In this document: positions 44,851 through 53,936 of the stretch, piece after piece
How positions within the stretch are numbered: the stretch's first letter is position 1
Layout: every line of letters starts with the position of its first letter
Source: TMP-86 sp964247385
GTDB lineage: Bacteria; Pseudomonadota; Gammaproteobacteria; Steroidobacterales; Steroidobacteraceae
Assembly (NCBI GenBank): GCA_964247385.1
Contig: CAXTUB010000007.1
Span: 62,001 to 126,000, forward strand
Length of the DNA stretch: 64,000 bases
Direction of reading: 5' to 3'
Translations under genes and position numbers: made by a program
The notes under the pieces: model-generated
Database searches by the model: none
What the model was told of the DNA's origin: nothing
What the model saw: only the letters and a program-made list of their open reading frames with translations

Positions 44851-47229
44851 TTAGAATTTCACGCGTCCGCGTATGCCGAAGGTTCTCGGGACGCCATAGG
44901 AAACGATGTCGGGAATATCCAGTCCGAGAAAAGCCTGGTAGTACGAAAATTGAACGTTCGATATGCGCCGGCTGTTATTGAGATTGGTTCCAAATAGGCC
45001 CACCTCATAACGATCGTTTTCATAGTTGACCGCGGCACCGATGACCGTTGAGCTTGGAATCCTTCTGTACAGCAAATAGGAGGGATTGAACTCGGTGAAG
45101 GTTTGGCTGCGATAGGAAACATCGGTGGATAGGGTCAGTGAACCGGCACGGACCGGAATCACATAATCGGCATTTGCATAGGCGATGTATCTCGGGAAAA
45201 ACGGCACACGATCGCCATCCACGGCACTGGCATTGGGTATGGGACCGTTCGCTTTCGCGCTGGTGTACGATGCATTGCCGGAAATCGTCAGCGCATCGGT
45301 GACCCGGAGGCGAGTTTCGAGTTCGACTCCTCGGCTACGCACCTTCCCCTCGTTTTCCGTGAAGTAGAAGCCGCACGCCAAATTCTTGTTCGTTTGAACG
45401 TCGTTCCAATCGATGTGGAAGGCGGCGAGATTGAAGATTAGCCTGCGATCAAAGAACTGTCCCTTCTCTCCCAGCGTGTAGCTCCACAACTGATCGGGTC
45501 CGAAGATGGCAGGGCCTTGCGTGAGGCCTAACTCCGCCAGCTCATCTGCGCAGGAGCCTTGAAGGGGCAGGGGCTGGTTGACGCCACCATAGCGGAAGCC
45601 CTTGGCTGCCTCGGCATAAAACATGATGTCGGACGTGGCATTGAAATCCGCCACGAATCGAGGGTTGAAACCGTCAGAGCTCTGGCCGCCTTGGATGGTC
45701 AGTGGCGTGCCCGGCGCGGCCGGATCGTCGCCAACGGCTCCGGCCGAGAGATAATTGAAATTCTGCTTGTGATTGAAGTGCCGTACACCGGCGGTCAAAT
45801 CAAATTTGCCGAGCGTCAGCTTGGCTTCGCCAAACTGGGCGAACTGATGCTCCCGAATGTTGGTGTACGTCGAGAAGTACTCATTCGGGTTGAATGCGGA
45901 ACTGTCGATGACGCTGTTGTAGTCCGGATCTCCAATCAAGGCGCCCCAATTGATGTCGAAATCTTCCGCGGTAATGCCCTGAAGATAATCTCTTTTCGTG
46001 TGTTGATAAAACAAGCCGACTGTCCAGTTGAACAGGTCGGACTGCGCAGAAACTAGCCTGATCTCTTCCGAGAAGTCTTTCAGCCGATTGCGCAACTTCA
46101 ACGGCGACGGCACCGGCTCGAGCCCAAGAAACAGAAGACTGTCGGAGGTGTCCTGCCCTAAATGGGTGGTTCGATCGAGATAGGAGGTCGACGCGCTCAG
46201 CGTTGCGAACCCGCCATCGTAGGCTCCCGTCACATTGTAGATTTTGAAGTTATCCTCAAAGCTATCTTTGCCTAAGCTCGTGTATTCATATCGGGACCGG
46301 CCAAAATATCCCACATCCTGTCCATGGGAATGCAGCTTCGCGAACGTCAAGCTGGTATCCAGCGTGAAGGCATCGTTGGGCTTGAAACGAACCGCGCCGC
46401 GCGCTTGCGTCGTGTCAGAGAAATTGGCGTTGTTATCTCCCAGCCTAATATTGTTCAAATAACCGGGATCTCGACCCTGATAAGCGCCGAACCGCGCGGC
46501 AACCGTCTCGGTGATCGGCAGGTTGAAAATGCCTCGTGCGGAATAGCCCGTATCGCCGTGAGTGACGTTCGAAACGCTGGCTTCCACCGAGCCGGCACTT
46601 GCACGGGTATCGGGCTTGACGGTGATATATCGGATCGTTCCCGACATGGAGCCCGCGCCATACAACGTTCCTTGCGGGCCGCGTATGACCTCGATCCGCT
46701 CGAGATCGAACACGCGCAGATCGGGATTGCCGCTTTGCAGGGCAAGCGGGACATCGTCGAGGTAAATCGCTACAAGCGGCCGATCCTGCACGTTGGTGAT
46801 ACTGATCGTGCCCGTGGTGACACCGCGCATATCGACGCGGTTCACCCCTCGTTGGTTTTGCTGCACGCTGATCGACGGTGCGACGGACGCAATGTCTTGC
46901 AACCCGTTTTTGCCTTTGTCGATCAGAGAGTCCGGCGACAGCGCAGTCACGGCGATGGGAATGTCCTGAACCGACACCGCTCGCATCCGGTCGGCGGTGA
47001 CCACGACGACTTCTAACGGACCGCTGGCCTCCGTGGGATTGGCAGACGCCTCCTGGGTCGTTGAGTGCTTAGGATCTTCAACTTCAGCTTCGCCCAGGCT
47101 CGGCGCAGCAAACGGCATGGTGAATGCCATCAATGAGCTAGACGCCCATAAGCGCGTCCAATTCAGAGTTGACCGTTGCGTGTTTGCGCTTCGAGCTACT
47201 GCAGAGCTCGCATTTTGTTTGCAACCCAT
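44851..47229 (-). CDS. TonB-dependent outer-membrane receptor
   Basis: The product is 792 residues with GGGGAAGG just before the ATG. After a long exported N-terminus comes a plug domain: EVVVVTADRMRAVSVQDIPIAVTALSPDSL, PSISVQQNQRGVNRVDMRGV and RIEVIRGPQGTLYGAGSMSGTIRYIT. A 22-strand barrel follows, ending with an aromatic residue (GIRGRVKF). The EVVVVTA segment is the TonB box. It belongs to the large group of receptors of unknown ligand expanded in sphingomonads and Steroidobacter-like bacteria. No substrate-degradation genes adjoin it. Confidence 0.92.
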   Translation of the reverse strand: MGCKQNASSAVARSANTQRSTLNWTRLWASSSLMAFTMPFAAPSLGEAEVEDPKHSTTQEASANPTEASGPLEVVVVTADRMRAVSVQDIPIAVTALSPDSLIDKGKNGLQDIASVAPSISVQQNQRGVNRVDMRGVTTGTISITNVQDRPLVAIYLDDVPLALQSGNPDLRVFDLERIEVIRGPQGTLYGAGSMSGTIRYITVKPDTRASAGSVEASVSNVTHGDTGYSARGIFNLPITETVAARFGAYQGRDPGYLNNIRLGDNNANFSDTTQARGAVRFKPNDAFTLDTSLTFAKLHSHGQDVGYFGRSRYEYTSLGKDSFEDNFKIYNVTGAYDGGFATLSASTSYLDRTTHLGQDTSDSLLFLGLEPVPSPLKLRNRLKDFSEEIRLVSAQSDLFNWTVGLFYQHTKRDYLQGITAEDFDINWGALIGDPDYNSVIDSSAFNPNEYFSTYTNIREHQFAQFGEAKLTLGKFDLTAGVRHFNHKQNFNYLSAGAVGDDPAAPGTPLTIQGGQSSDGFNPRFVADFNATSDIMFYAEAAKGFRYGGVNQPLPLQGSCADELAELGLTQGPAIFGPDQLWSYTLGEKGQFFDRRLIFNLAAFHIDWNDVQTNKNLACGFYFTENEGKVRSRGVELETRLRVTDALTISGNASYTSAKANGPIPNASAVDGDRVPFFPRYIAYANADYVIPVRAGSLTLSTDVSYRSQTFTEFNPSYLLYRRIPSSTVIGAAVNYENDRYEVGLFGTNLNNSRRISNVQFSYYQAFLGLDIPDIVSYGVPRTFGIRGRVKF

Positions 47230-47350
47230 GACCTTCCCCTTCAGTCGGTTTAGTTACACACAAACTCAAGTCCCGTTTTACTTCCTTATAACGTCTATAT
47301 CCCCAGCGCCGCAAGCGCCCTGCACTTTAATGTTCACGAGTCAGCGCGCC

Positions 47351-47782
47351 TTAGCTTTCGAGCGTGGCGTCCAAGGTGATATTCGCCCTTAGGACTTTCG
47401 ACAACGGGCAACCGGCTTTTGCCTGGTCTGCGAGCTTGTTGAACGTTGGAGCATCGATTCCGGGAACCTTCGCTTTGAGAATGAGGTGACTTGCGGTGAT
47501 CGTGAATCCATCGCTCTGCTTCTCCAACGAAACTTCCGCGCGTGTCTCGATCTTTTCGGCCGTGAATCCGGCGTCGCCGAGCATCAGCGACAAGGCCATC
47601 GAGAAACACGCCGCATGCGAAGCGCCGAGCAACTCCTCCGGGTTCGTGCCCTTGCTCCCTTCGAAACGCGACTTGAAGCCGTACGGTGCATCGCGAAGGA
47701 CGCCGCTTTCCGTCGAGATCGCGCCGCTTCCATCTTTGAGGTTTCCCTTCCAAACCGCCGAGCCTACTTTCTTGATCGCCAT
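47351..47782 (-). CDS. osmC: OsmC-type organic hydroperoxide reductase
   Basis: The product is 143 residues. The fold is clear: GSAVWKGNLKDGSGAIST, PEELLGASHAACFSMALSLMLGDAGF with the first active-site Cys, and KAGCPLSKVL with the second. The two cysteines reduce organic peroxides. It is divergent from msrA, which also repairs oxidative damage, so both may respond to oxidants. Confidence 0.93.
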   Translation of the reverse strand: MAIKKVGSAVWKGNLKDGSGAISTESGVLRDAPYGFKSRFEGSKGTNPEELLGASHAACFSMALSLMLGDAGFTAEKIETRAEVSLEKQSDGFTITASHLILKAKVPGIDAPTFNKLADQAKAGCPLSKVLRANITLDATLES

Positions 47783-47976
47783 GATTGCACCTCCGAAGAA
47801 AACGATATTTTAAGCGCGGTCGACGAACCGTAAGGTTCTGATCGGCATCTCTCAGTCATTGTCATGGCAAGCTTTGATGTCATGCCCATCGGTCGTCGTT
47901 GAGCAAGCTGCGGTCATTGCGTTTTCGAGGCCGCGTCTGACTTGAAAGCCCATGCGGCGGCTTGCAGACTGCGCAA

Positions 47977-48639
47977 ATGCTCTTCTCCAAGAAGTCGCTG
48001 AAGATTCCGTCCGCTGATGAGGCTCTTCCGGGGCGGGCCACGCCGATGCGGGTGTCGCCGACGCATTTCGTCTCGGGCCATCGCATTGTGCCGCCGTTTC
48101 CCGAAGGCACACAGCTTGCGTTGTTTGGTGCAGGCTGTTTTTGGGGCGTGGAACGTAAGTTTTGGCAAATCCCGGGTGTCTATTCGACTGCCGTGGGCTA
48201 TGCGGGGGGCGCAACGCCTAACCCCACGTACGAGGAAGTCTGTTCTGGTCTCACGGGTCACAACGAAGTCGTGCGCGTCGTGTTCGATCCGCAAACCGTG
48301 GATTACTCTGATCTGCTGCGGGCGTTTTGGGAACTGCATAATCCGACGCAGGGCATGCGGCAAGGCAATGACGTCGGCACCCAATACCGATCGGGAATTT
48401 ATTCCTACGGTTCAGAGCAAGAGCGTCTTGCGCGCGAATCCAAAGAAATTTATGAGCGCAATTTGCGGCAGGCAGGGCTTGGCGCGATTACGACTGAAAT
48501 CCTTCCGGCGCCTACGTTTTATTATGCCGAGGATTATCACCAGCAATATCTTGCAAAAAACCCTGGCGGGTATTGCGGCGTTGGTGGATGCGGAGTGTCT
48601 TTTGATTCCGCGGAACTTTCAGCAAGCGAAAAAGTTTAA
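47977..48639 (+). CDS. msrA: Peptide-methionine (S)-S-oxide reductase
   Basis: The product is 220 residues from the ATG at 47977 (MLFSKKSLKIPSADEALPGR, matching the E. coli MsrA start). The catalytic motif GAGCFWGVERKFW is intact, followed by YAGGATPNPTYEEVCSGLTGHNEVVRV, GTQYRSGIYSY, and a C-terminal Cys in GYCGVGGCGVSF that can resolve the disulfide. It repairs methionine-S-sulfoxide in the cytosol. Confidence 0.96.
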   Translation: MLFSKKSLKIPSADEALPGRATPMRVSPTHFVSGHRIVPPFPEGTQLALFGAGCFWGVERKFWQIPGVYSTAVGYAGGATPNPTYEEVCSGLTGHNEVVRVVFDPQTVDYSDLLRAFWELHNPTQGMRQGNDVGTQYRSGIYSYGSEQERLARESKEIYERNLRQAGLGAITTEILPAPTFYYAEDYHQQYLAKNPGGYCGVGGCGVSFDSAELSASEKV

Positions 48640-48679
48640 TTAGATATTTGACCGTGTACGCACGCTGCGGCCACGATTC

Positions 48680-48922
48680 TCAAGTGCCGGTGACTTTGGC
48701 CTTGAGTGCTTGAGCTTTGGTCTTGACGAGCTTGAGCCAACGCCGCGCCCAGGCAAATTCCAAAGCGAGTATTGCAAGGCCGGCAGGAATCACCAGCAAC
48801 CCGGGGCCGGGTAGCACCAGCATGGCGATGCCGATGAGCAGCACCGTGCCGCCGATGAGTGCGACGGCGATGCGCCGCGCCCAACGATACGCGATGGAAC
48901 GGCGTGGCGCTTCCTCATTCAC
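48680..48922 (-). CDS. Small PGPGW-type transmembrane protein
   Basis: The product is 80 residues with two hydrophobic segments around IAVALIGGTVLLIGIAMLVLPGPGLLVIPAGLAILALEFAWARRWLK. The LPGPGLLVIPAGLAILALEF stretch is the hallmark of a small actinobacterial/proteobacterial membrane family (PGPGW). The function is unknown. Confidence 0.8.
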   Translation of the reverse strand: MNEEAPRRSIAYRWARRIAVALIGGTVLLIGIAMLVLPGPGLLVIPAGLAILALEFAWARRWLKLVKTKAQALKAKVTGT

Positions 48923-48962
48923 GATTTTGGCCGATGAGCCGTGCGCAATGCCGGCGCGCGGC

Positions 48963-49460
48963 TCAACCTCGCGAGCGCCAGCTCAATCGTGGCCGCCACA
49001 CGGCGAGCACGACGTTGGCCAGCGAAAGAGCAAGCATGATCCACACTCCGCCCCATTCGGTGCGTAGCAACTCGGCGAGCTCGGGCGTGCGTGACTCACC
49101 CGCCGCAATGAGAGAAGCCGCTTCCGCTGCGTGCTGACCGCTTGCAACCACTGTCAGAAGCGAGCCTTCGAAAATACTGACGCCAAGGAGTGCCTTGACC
49201 CATGCCCAGCCGGCGCAGTGAAAAGGCTTATTGGCGGCAATCGCCAACAAGCCGCTGATCAATACAAGGGCGAGCGAGGGTCCTAGTAACCATTTTTCGA
49301 GCGCGGCAATTTGCGCCTGAGCGGCAGCCTGCGCGCTAATGGGTGAGCGCGGCGCAGTCCAAAGCAAAACCAGCACGCCGCAAAATGCGCCGGTTGCGCC
49401 GATCGCTCCCAGCTCGTGAGCGGCTTTGATGAAGCGCTTCAGAAAAACGCCGCGGCGCAT
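48963..49460 (-). CDS. Four-helix inner-membrane protein
   Basis: The product is 165 residues with about four membrane helices (ELGAIGATGAFCGVLVLLW, LLGPSLALVLISGLLAIAA, WVKALLGVSIFEGSLLTVV, GGVWIMLALSLANVVLAVW). The layout with an N-terminal HELGAIGATGAFC resembles DUF2269-like or CopD-like integral membrane proteins. No residue assigns a function. It lies 29 bp after the SYLF gene. Confidence 0.65.
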   Translation of the reverse strand: MRRGVFLKRFIKAAHELGAIGATGAFCGVLVLLWTAPRSPISAQAAAQAQIAALEKWLLGPSLALVLISGLLAIAANKPFHCAGWAWVKALLGVSIFEGSLLTVVASGQHAAEAASLIAAGESRTPELAELLRTEWGGVWIMLALSLANVVLAVWRPRLSWRSRG

Positions 49461-49489
49461 GTTCTGCGCGCTGGGAGCGCAGTGCGTGC

Positions 49490-50341
49490 TTACTGCGCGG
49501 GTGGCGCCTTGCCGGGCGTCGCATCTTCCATCGGGAAGGTTTGTGCCGGCGCCGGCGCAACCGTGGGAGCCGCAGCGGTGGTGGACGATGCTGCTGGAGC
49601 AGCCATCGCGTTGCGCGGGGAGCTCTTGGTCGTCTTCGCAAGCCGATCGAGAAAGCGCTGTGCGGCGGGCGGGGCGGGCGTCGAGCTCGCTAGAATTTCC
49701 GTTGCCGTAATGGTGCGCTTGCCATAGAAATCACGATTGGAATCTTTATCGATGGTCAGCGCAGAGCCATCGAGCGCTGCTCCGGCGAACAGCCCGCGCG
49801 AGCGCGAGTAAGAATAAATCTCAGCATCGAAGTTGATGTCGGTGGCCGCCGAGCCCGAACGGCCGACGGGGCCGGCTGCGACCGAGGCGTCCGCGCCGAG
49901 CGTCAGCTTACCGCCCGCAATGCCTTCGACGCCCGACTTCGTGGTGAAAACCAGAATGATGTCGGACGATTGCGCGCCGATCATGAAGCCCAGATTTCCG
50001 CCCGTGAGAGCGATGAAGACGGGATTGCTCCAGGGACTCGTGAGCTTATCGCGAGTGACCAGCACGCCGTGACCGCGCCGTCCGCCGACCGGCGTCAAGC
50101 CAATCTTGATGACATCTGGAATGATAGCGATGCCGTAAGCGCGCGATAGGAGTAGATCGGGCAGTCGTTGATCGGGCATGCCTTGCACTTCTTCGAGAAC
50201 TTCGGTCGCTGTGAGAAGACGGCCCTCTTCTCGTGCCGCAGCGCCCGCCGCCGTGGCGCTCAGCAGCAATGCGGCGGCGAATAAAACTTGCGAACCCTTG
50301 CGCAGTAACCCGAGGCTATGCGAAAAAAATGCGTGAGGCAT
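49490..50341 (-). CDS. Exported SYLF-domain lipid-binding protein
   Basis: The product is 283 residues from an ATG with AGGAG seven bases upstream. A signal peptide ends near ATAAGAAA. The SYLF (Ysc84-like) domain spans ~35-210: LLLSRAYGIAIIPDVIKIGLTPVGGRRGHGVLVTRD, PVFIALTGGNLGFMIGAQSSDIILVFTT, GKLTLGADASVAAGPVGR and AEIYSYSRSRGLFAGAALDGSAL. It is followed by an Ala/Pro/Thr-rich tail. In eukaryotes SYLF binds phosphoinositides; bacterial versions are periplasmic with unknown lipid targets. It belongs to the minus-strand envelope run. Confidence 0.88.
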   Translation of the reverse strand: MPHAFFSHSLGLLRKGSQVLFAAALLLSATAAGAAAREEGRLLTATEVLEEVQGMPDQRLPDLLLSRAYGIAIIPDVIKIGLTPVGGRRGHGVLVTRDKLTSPWSNPVFIALTGGNLGFMIGAQSSDIILVFTTKSGVEGIAGGKLTLGADASVAAGPVGRSGSAATDINFDAEIYSYSRSRGLFAGAALDGSALTIDKDSNRDFYGKRTITATEILASSTPAPPAAQRFLDRLAKTTKSSPRNAMAAPAASSTTAAAPTVAPAPAQTFPMEDATPGKAPPAQ

Positions 50342-50524
50342 CGACAACTCCTGCGCCGCGCGCGGGCGCGCTTGAATAGCGGGCGATGATACTCGAATAA
50401 GTCAAATAAAGCGCAGAATGCCCAATGCGCTGGGCGCTGTACAAGGATCGCGGTGCGCGCCAGGACGGCGCGCGTGGGAGATCGAGGCCGCGTTGCGCCC
50501 GGCGTTTTGCGCTTTACGCCGGCG

Positions 50525-51700
50525 TCAGAAAAAAATCGACGCGTAAACCTGCAGCACGTTGGCATTGAACTTGTACAACGGCTCGGTGCCGGGTAAGAAC
50601 CCATTGCCAACTCCGAAACTCTTGATGTTGCGGAAGTCGTCGTACTTGAACTGAATGCGGCTGTAATCGACAGTGACCGTGCCGCGCTTCAAAAACTTCC
50701 ACCCTTCCGGCAGCCACGCATACGTTACCTTGGCGCCAATGGTGGTGTTGTTGCCGGCGGCCAAGTCTTTATCGCGTCCGATGAAGTTCTGTGAGTCGCG
50801 GAAAGGAAATAGATCCGAATAGAAATCCGCGTGATTCTGTTTGTAGTAGCGGGCGCGACCCTCAAAGATCCAGCGATTGGCGAGCGGGTGCGTGTAGCCC
50901 AGTTCGTAGGTAGTGCCCTTGATGCCCCAGGTGTCGCTGAAGTAGCGGTACGACGCACTCGCGGAAGCGCGATACCACAGGTAATACTTGGTGCGCGCCG
51001 AAACCGCGGTGCTCGTGCGTGTACGTGGATAGAACTCGGGTTCTTGGTTCCAGCCGCGGCCATCTTCTTGGTCGAGGTAACGCGTAAAGCGGTACGGATT
51101 TTGTAGGTAGCCTTCTTCTTCGATGACTTCGAGGTCGAGAGATGCAAGCCAATTCTTGGTGAGCACTTGCGACAGGCCCGCCTCATAACTGCGCCGGTCG
51201 GCCTTGCCACGCGGCAAAATGACATCGCCGGAGCGCTGCGAGATCTTGTCGAACCCGCGCGCAAAGCCAAGCGAAACTGTCGTCAAATCGCCGAACATGT
51301 CCTGACTCAGCGAAAAGTGCCCGGTGTTCGAGGTGTAATCGGTCTCATCGCTGTTCGTGAACGACAACGAATACGAAGTCTTGCCGCGAATGTAGTCGGC
51401 CGAAATGCTTTTCTGTTTGCGCTCATCATGGATGGTGCTCGCGTTCGAAAGCACATCGATGGACGCACCGCTCACCGTATCGATGAAGTAGTTGGCCTGC
51501 AGCGCAAATTTTTCCGCGAACTTCTTACGTACCAGAATGGACTTGCCGGTGATGTCCATGCCGCCGCCCTTGTAGGAGCTGTAGAAAACATCGGCGCGGT
51601 CATCGGGCAACACCGCCGCGTTGGCGATGTGGGTACTTGCGAGCGCGGCCAACGCCGCGATCGCTATCCATCGCAATGAATTTTTGCCGAGCAAGCTCAC
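50525..51700 (-). CDS. DUF3570 outer-membrane protein
   Basis: The product is 391 residues from a GTG one base after the DUF4266 stop. A longer frame up to 51766 adds 22 Ala/Arg-rich residues that only mirror the neighbour's GC-rich end. A signal peptide (WIAIAALAALASTHIANA) is followed by DDRADVFYSSYKGGGMDITGKSILVRKKFAEKFALQANYFIDTVSGASIDV and many amphipathic strands, ending in Phe (YASIFF) as in beta-barrels. DUF3570 genes regularly sit next to DUF4266 and TlpA genes. Function unknown. Confidence 0.87.
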   Translation of the reverse strand: MSLLGKNSLRWIAIAALAALASTHIANAAVLPDDRADVFYSSYKGGGMDITGKSILVRKKFAEKFALQANYFIDTVSGASIDVLSNASTIHDERKQKSISADYIRGKTSYSLSFTNSDETDYTSNTGHFSLSQDMFGDLTTVSLGFARGFDKISQRSGDVILPRGKADRRSYEAGLSQVLTKNWLASLDLEVIEEEGYLQNPYRFTRYLDQEDGRGWNQEPEFYPRTRTSTAVSARTKYYLWYRASASASYRYFSDTWGIKGTTYELGYTHPLANRWIFEGRARYYKQNHADFYSDLFPFRDSQNFIGRDKDLAAGNNTTIGAKVTYAWLPEGWKFLKRGTVTVDYSRIQFKYDDFRNIKSFGVGNGFLPGTEPLYKFNANVLQVYASIFF

Positions 51701-51701
51701 G

Positions 51702-51989
51702 CTAGTTGCAGCCGCAGCCGCCGCCCGCGGTGCCGGTTGCGCCGCGCGCGCCTTCGCGCGATTCATAGATGTGGTCCAGATAGGCGCCCGAGATCGAATC
51801 GCGCTCCCACGACATGATCGGGTCGGCCAGCCGATCGCGCTCGTACGGCTTGACCCACGGCTTCACGCTGCAGGCGCTGCTGAGCAACATGCCCATCATC
51901 AGGGCGAGCAAGACAGCGGGCTTGCGCGCTCGGCCGAGCGCAGGTGAGAGCCTTTGGCTCACAGCCGACGTATCGCGTCGGGCGCTCAT
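51702..51989 (-). CDS. DUF4266 small lipoprotein
   Basis: The product is 95 residues. A lipoprotein signal ends in MLLSSAC, then VKPWVKPYERDRLADPIMSWERDSISGAYLDHIYESREGARGA, the conserved DUF4266 core, and a Cys-bearing end GGGCGCN. Two C-terminal Cys could bind metal or form thioethers. The start overlaps the TlpA stop by 4 bp. The function is unknown. Confidence 0.88.
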   Translation of the reverse strand: MSARRDTSAVSQRLSPALGRARKPAVLLALMMGMLLSSACSVKPWVKPYERDRLADPIMSWERDSISGAYLDHIYESREGARGATGTAGGGCGCN

Positions 51990-52507
51990 TCGCGAATCAA
52001 CTGCCGAATGCGGTCCTGGTATTCGTTCTCATCACCCGGGTGGTAGCCGCGGTGGATGTAGCGCACTGTGCCTTTGCGATCGATGATGACCGAGCTTGGC
52101 ATGTCGGCCACGTGATACGTGCGGCTGACCGCATTCGCAGGATCGAGCAGCACCGGGAAGCTCACGGGCTTGCGCGTCAGCAAATCCTTAACCGGCGGTG
52201 CATCCTTGTCGACATTCACGCCAAGCAAAGTGAATCCCGCCGGCTTGTACTTCTTGTACATTTGATCGAGTAACGGCATTTCCTGCTGACATGGACCGCA
52301 CCACGTGGCCCAAAAGTTGATGAGCACCACATTGCCTTTGTATTGGCTCAATGAGACCGGCCCGCCGGCAAGCGATGCCAGCGAGAACTCTGCGGCTGGG
52401 GAACCGACATCGGCTGCGATGGAGAAACTCGCGCCAGCGATCACCACGGCGGCGAGAATGCTGCGTGCGACCAGGTGACGATTCAGGAAAGAGATTCCGA
52501 GCTTCAT
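51986..52507 (-). CDS. TlpA-family periplasmic thioredoxin-like protein
   Basis: The product is 173 residues from the ATG at 52507. After a signal anchor (ILAAVVIAGASFSIAA) comes an AhpC/TSA-Redoxin fold with the redox site WCGPC (C70, C73) in VLINFWATWCGPCQQEMPLL and a cis-Pro loop DMPSSVIID. Such proteins reduce disulfides during cytochrome c maturation or similar. Downstream in this same window lies a paralogue-like gene lacking both cysteines. Confidence 0.92.
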   Translation of the reverse strand: MKLGISFLNRHLVARSILAAVVIAGASFSIAADVGSPAAEFSLASLAGGPVSLSQYKGNVVLINFWATWCGPCQQEMPLLDQMYKKYKPAGFTLLGVNVDKDAPPVKDLLTRKPVSFPVLLDPANAVSRTYHVADMPSSVIIDRKGTVRYIHRGYHPGDENEYQDRIRQLIRE

Positions 52508-52520
52508 AGACACCTCGAGA

Positions 52521-53192
52521 TCAGAAATAGAAGGTGAAGCCCAACGTGGCTTCGATGTTGTGGACGTTCTTGGTCCGTCCCGTGATATCGGTTTCGAACA
52601 CGTGATCCTTGACGTCCAGATGCGTAGCGAGCCAATCGGTGAGCAAGATGCGAGTGCCGACGCCGAAGTTCAGCGCAAACTTGTTCTGCTCCGCAAAGTC
52701 GACCGAGCCCATGCCGACGACGGCGTACAGCGCGGTGTTGTAGGCGCGGCCGCGGCCCAGAAAAATCTCGCCGGGCAGCATGTTGTAGCCCAGATCGATG
52801 TCGTAGTACTTGAAGATGCGCCCTGAGCCGCTCAAGACGGTGATGTTCGGAAATACATCCTCGAGACTGGTCTTGCCGGCCTTGGAGCGCGCGGCGCTCG
52901 CCTCGAGAAAAATATCCTCGGTGACGTGGTATGCCGCGCGAATGCCGTACACGGGATTGGTGCCGAAGTCTTGAATGCTGAGCGCGCCGAACAGGCCGCC
53001 GATCTCAATGTCTTTCGACTTGATCTTCGGCGTCTTCACCACGCGCCGCTGCACCTGCGGATCGATGATGGACGGGTCGCTTTCCGGCGCCTCGGGCACG
53101 ATCTCAGGTGATTCCTTCGCGTGTCGATGGAACCAGCTGCAGCCGGACAAGAGCAGCGCGGCTAGAAAAACACCGCTAGCGCGAATTTCCAT
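52521..53192 (-). CDS. Outer-membrane beta-barrel lipoprotein
   Basis: The product is 223 residues from the ATG at 53192. The signal sequence ends LLLSGCSW, a lipobox. A charged linker is followed by strands such as IEIGGLFGALSIQDFGTNPVYGIRAAYHVTEDIFLEASAARSKAG, and the protein ends ATLGFTFYF. This matches the small barrel family common in myxobacteria and some gammaproteobacteria (TIGR04565-like). The start lies 31 bp inside the 3' end of the SH3 gene. Confidence 0.8.
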   Translation of the reverse strand: MEIRASGVFLAALLLSGCSWFHRHAKESPEIVPEAPESDPSIIDPQVQRRVVKTPKIKSKDIEIGGLFGALSIQDFGTNPVYGIRAAYHVTEDIFLEASAARSKAGKTSLEDVFPNITVLSGSGRIFKYYDIDLGYNMLPGEIFLGRGRAYNTALYAVVGMGSVDFAEQNKFALNFGVGTRILLTDWLATHLDVKDHVFETDITGRTKNVHNIEATLGFTFYF

Positions 53193-53893
53193 TCTTTCGG
53201 TTCCTTGTTGTCGTTCTCGTTGGTGAACGCAACGTAGTTGCGCCAATCGGCGCGCCACATGAATTTCTTCGTGATGAAGCCGCGTGCGCCAATCGAGACG
53301 TAGGCCAGCTGATTGGTCTTGTCCAGCGGTTGCGGCGGCGTGCTCTTATCGATGTATTGAACACCGGTACCGATGCCGGCGGTCGGCGAAAACCAACGCC
53401 ATTCCGGAACGAAGGTATGCCGCAACCCGAACGTCGCCATGTATCGGTTGTCGATGGTGCCGAGAGCCTCCTGCACCACGAACTCTGCGTCGAGACTTTC
53501 GGTGAGGCCGAAGTCCACATAGGCGGTGACGAGGTTTTGATGGTTATACACCCCATAGCCCGCGCCGAGCTCCCAGCGATGCGTCGTGAACTCAGGATAG
53601 GGCGGAATGGGCGCCTGCTCGGTGCCGGGCAACACGGTCTTCGCGAGTTCTTCGCGCTTGACCCAGCCTTCCTGACCGCGCGGTGCGCGAACCTTATACC
53701 AATCGGTGCGGCTGAAAAGAATGGAAACCGGATCGCCGCGTCCCACGACATAGGTAACCGGAAAGCCGCGGCCTGGCCCCGAGTGCATCTCGACATAAGG
53801 CTCGGTGACAATGGCCTGGACAGGTTTGGCGGCGGCATGCACATGACTCGAGAGAAGAGCTTGCAATCCAAGCACCAAGCACCAACGTCGCAT
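53162..53893 (-). CDS. SH3-domain protein with C-terminal beta-barrel
   Basis: The product is 243 residues from the ATG at 53893. A signal peptide (LVLGLQALLSSHVHA) precedes a bacterial SH3 domain (VTEPYVEMHSGPGRGFPVTYVVGRGDPVSILFSRTDWYKVRAPRGQEGWVKREEL). A barrel-like half follows (RWELGAGYGVYNHQNLVTAYVDFGLTESLDAEFVVQEALG) ending FALAVFF. Bacterial SH3 domains often contact peptidoglycan, so the protein may bridge wall and outer membrane. Confidence 0.85.
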   Translation of the reverse strand: MRRWCLVLGLQALLSSHVHAAAKPVQAIVTEPYVEMHSGPGRGFPVTYVVGRGDPVSILFSRTDWYKVRAPRGQEGWVKREELAKTVLPGTEQAPIPPYPEFTTHRWELGAGYGVYNHQNLVTAYVDFGLTESLDAEFVVQEALGTIDNRYMATFGLRHTFVPEWRWFSPTAGIGTGVQYIDKSTPPQPLDKTNQLAYVSIGARGFITKKFMWRADWRNYVAFTNENDNKEPKEWKFALAVFF

Positions 53894-53936
53894 CAGCCGC
53901 AACCTATCTCGTCATTCCGCATGGTCGCGATGAGGT

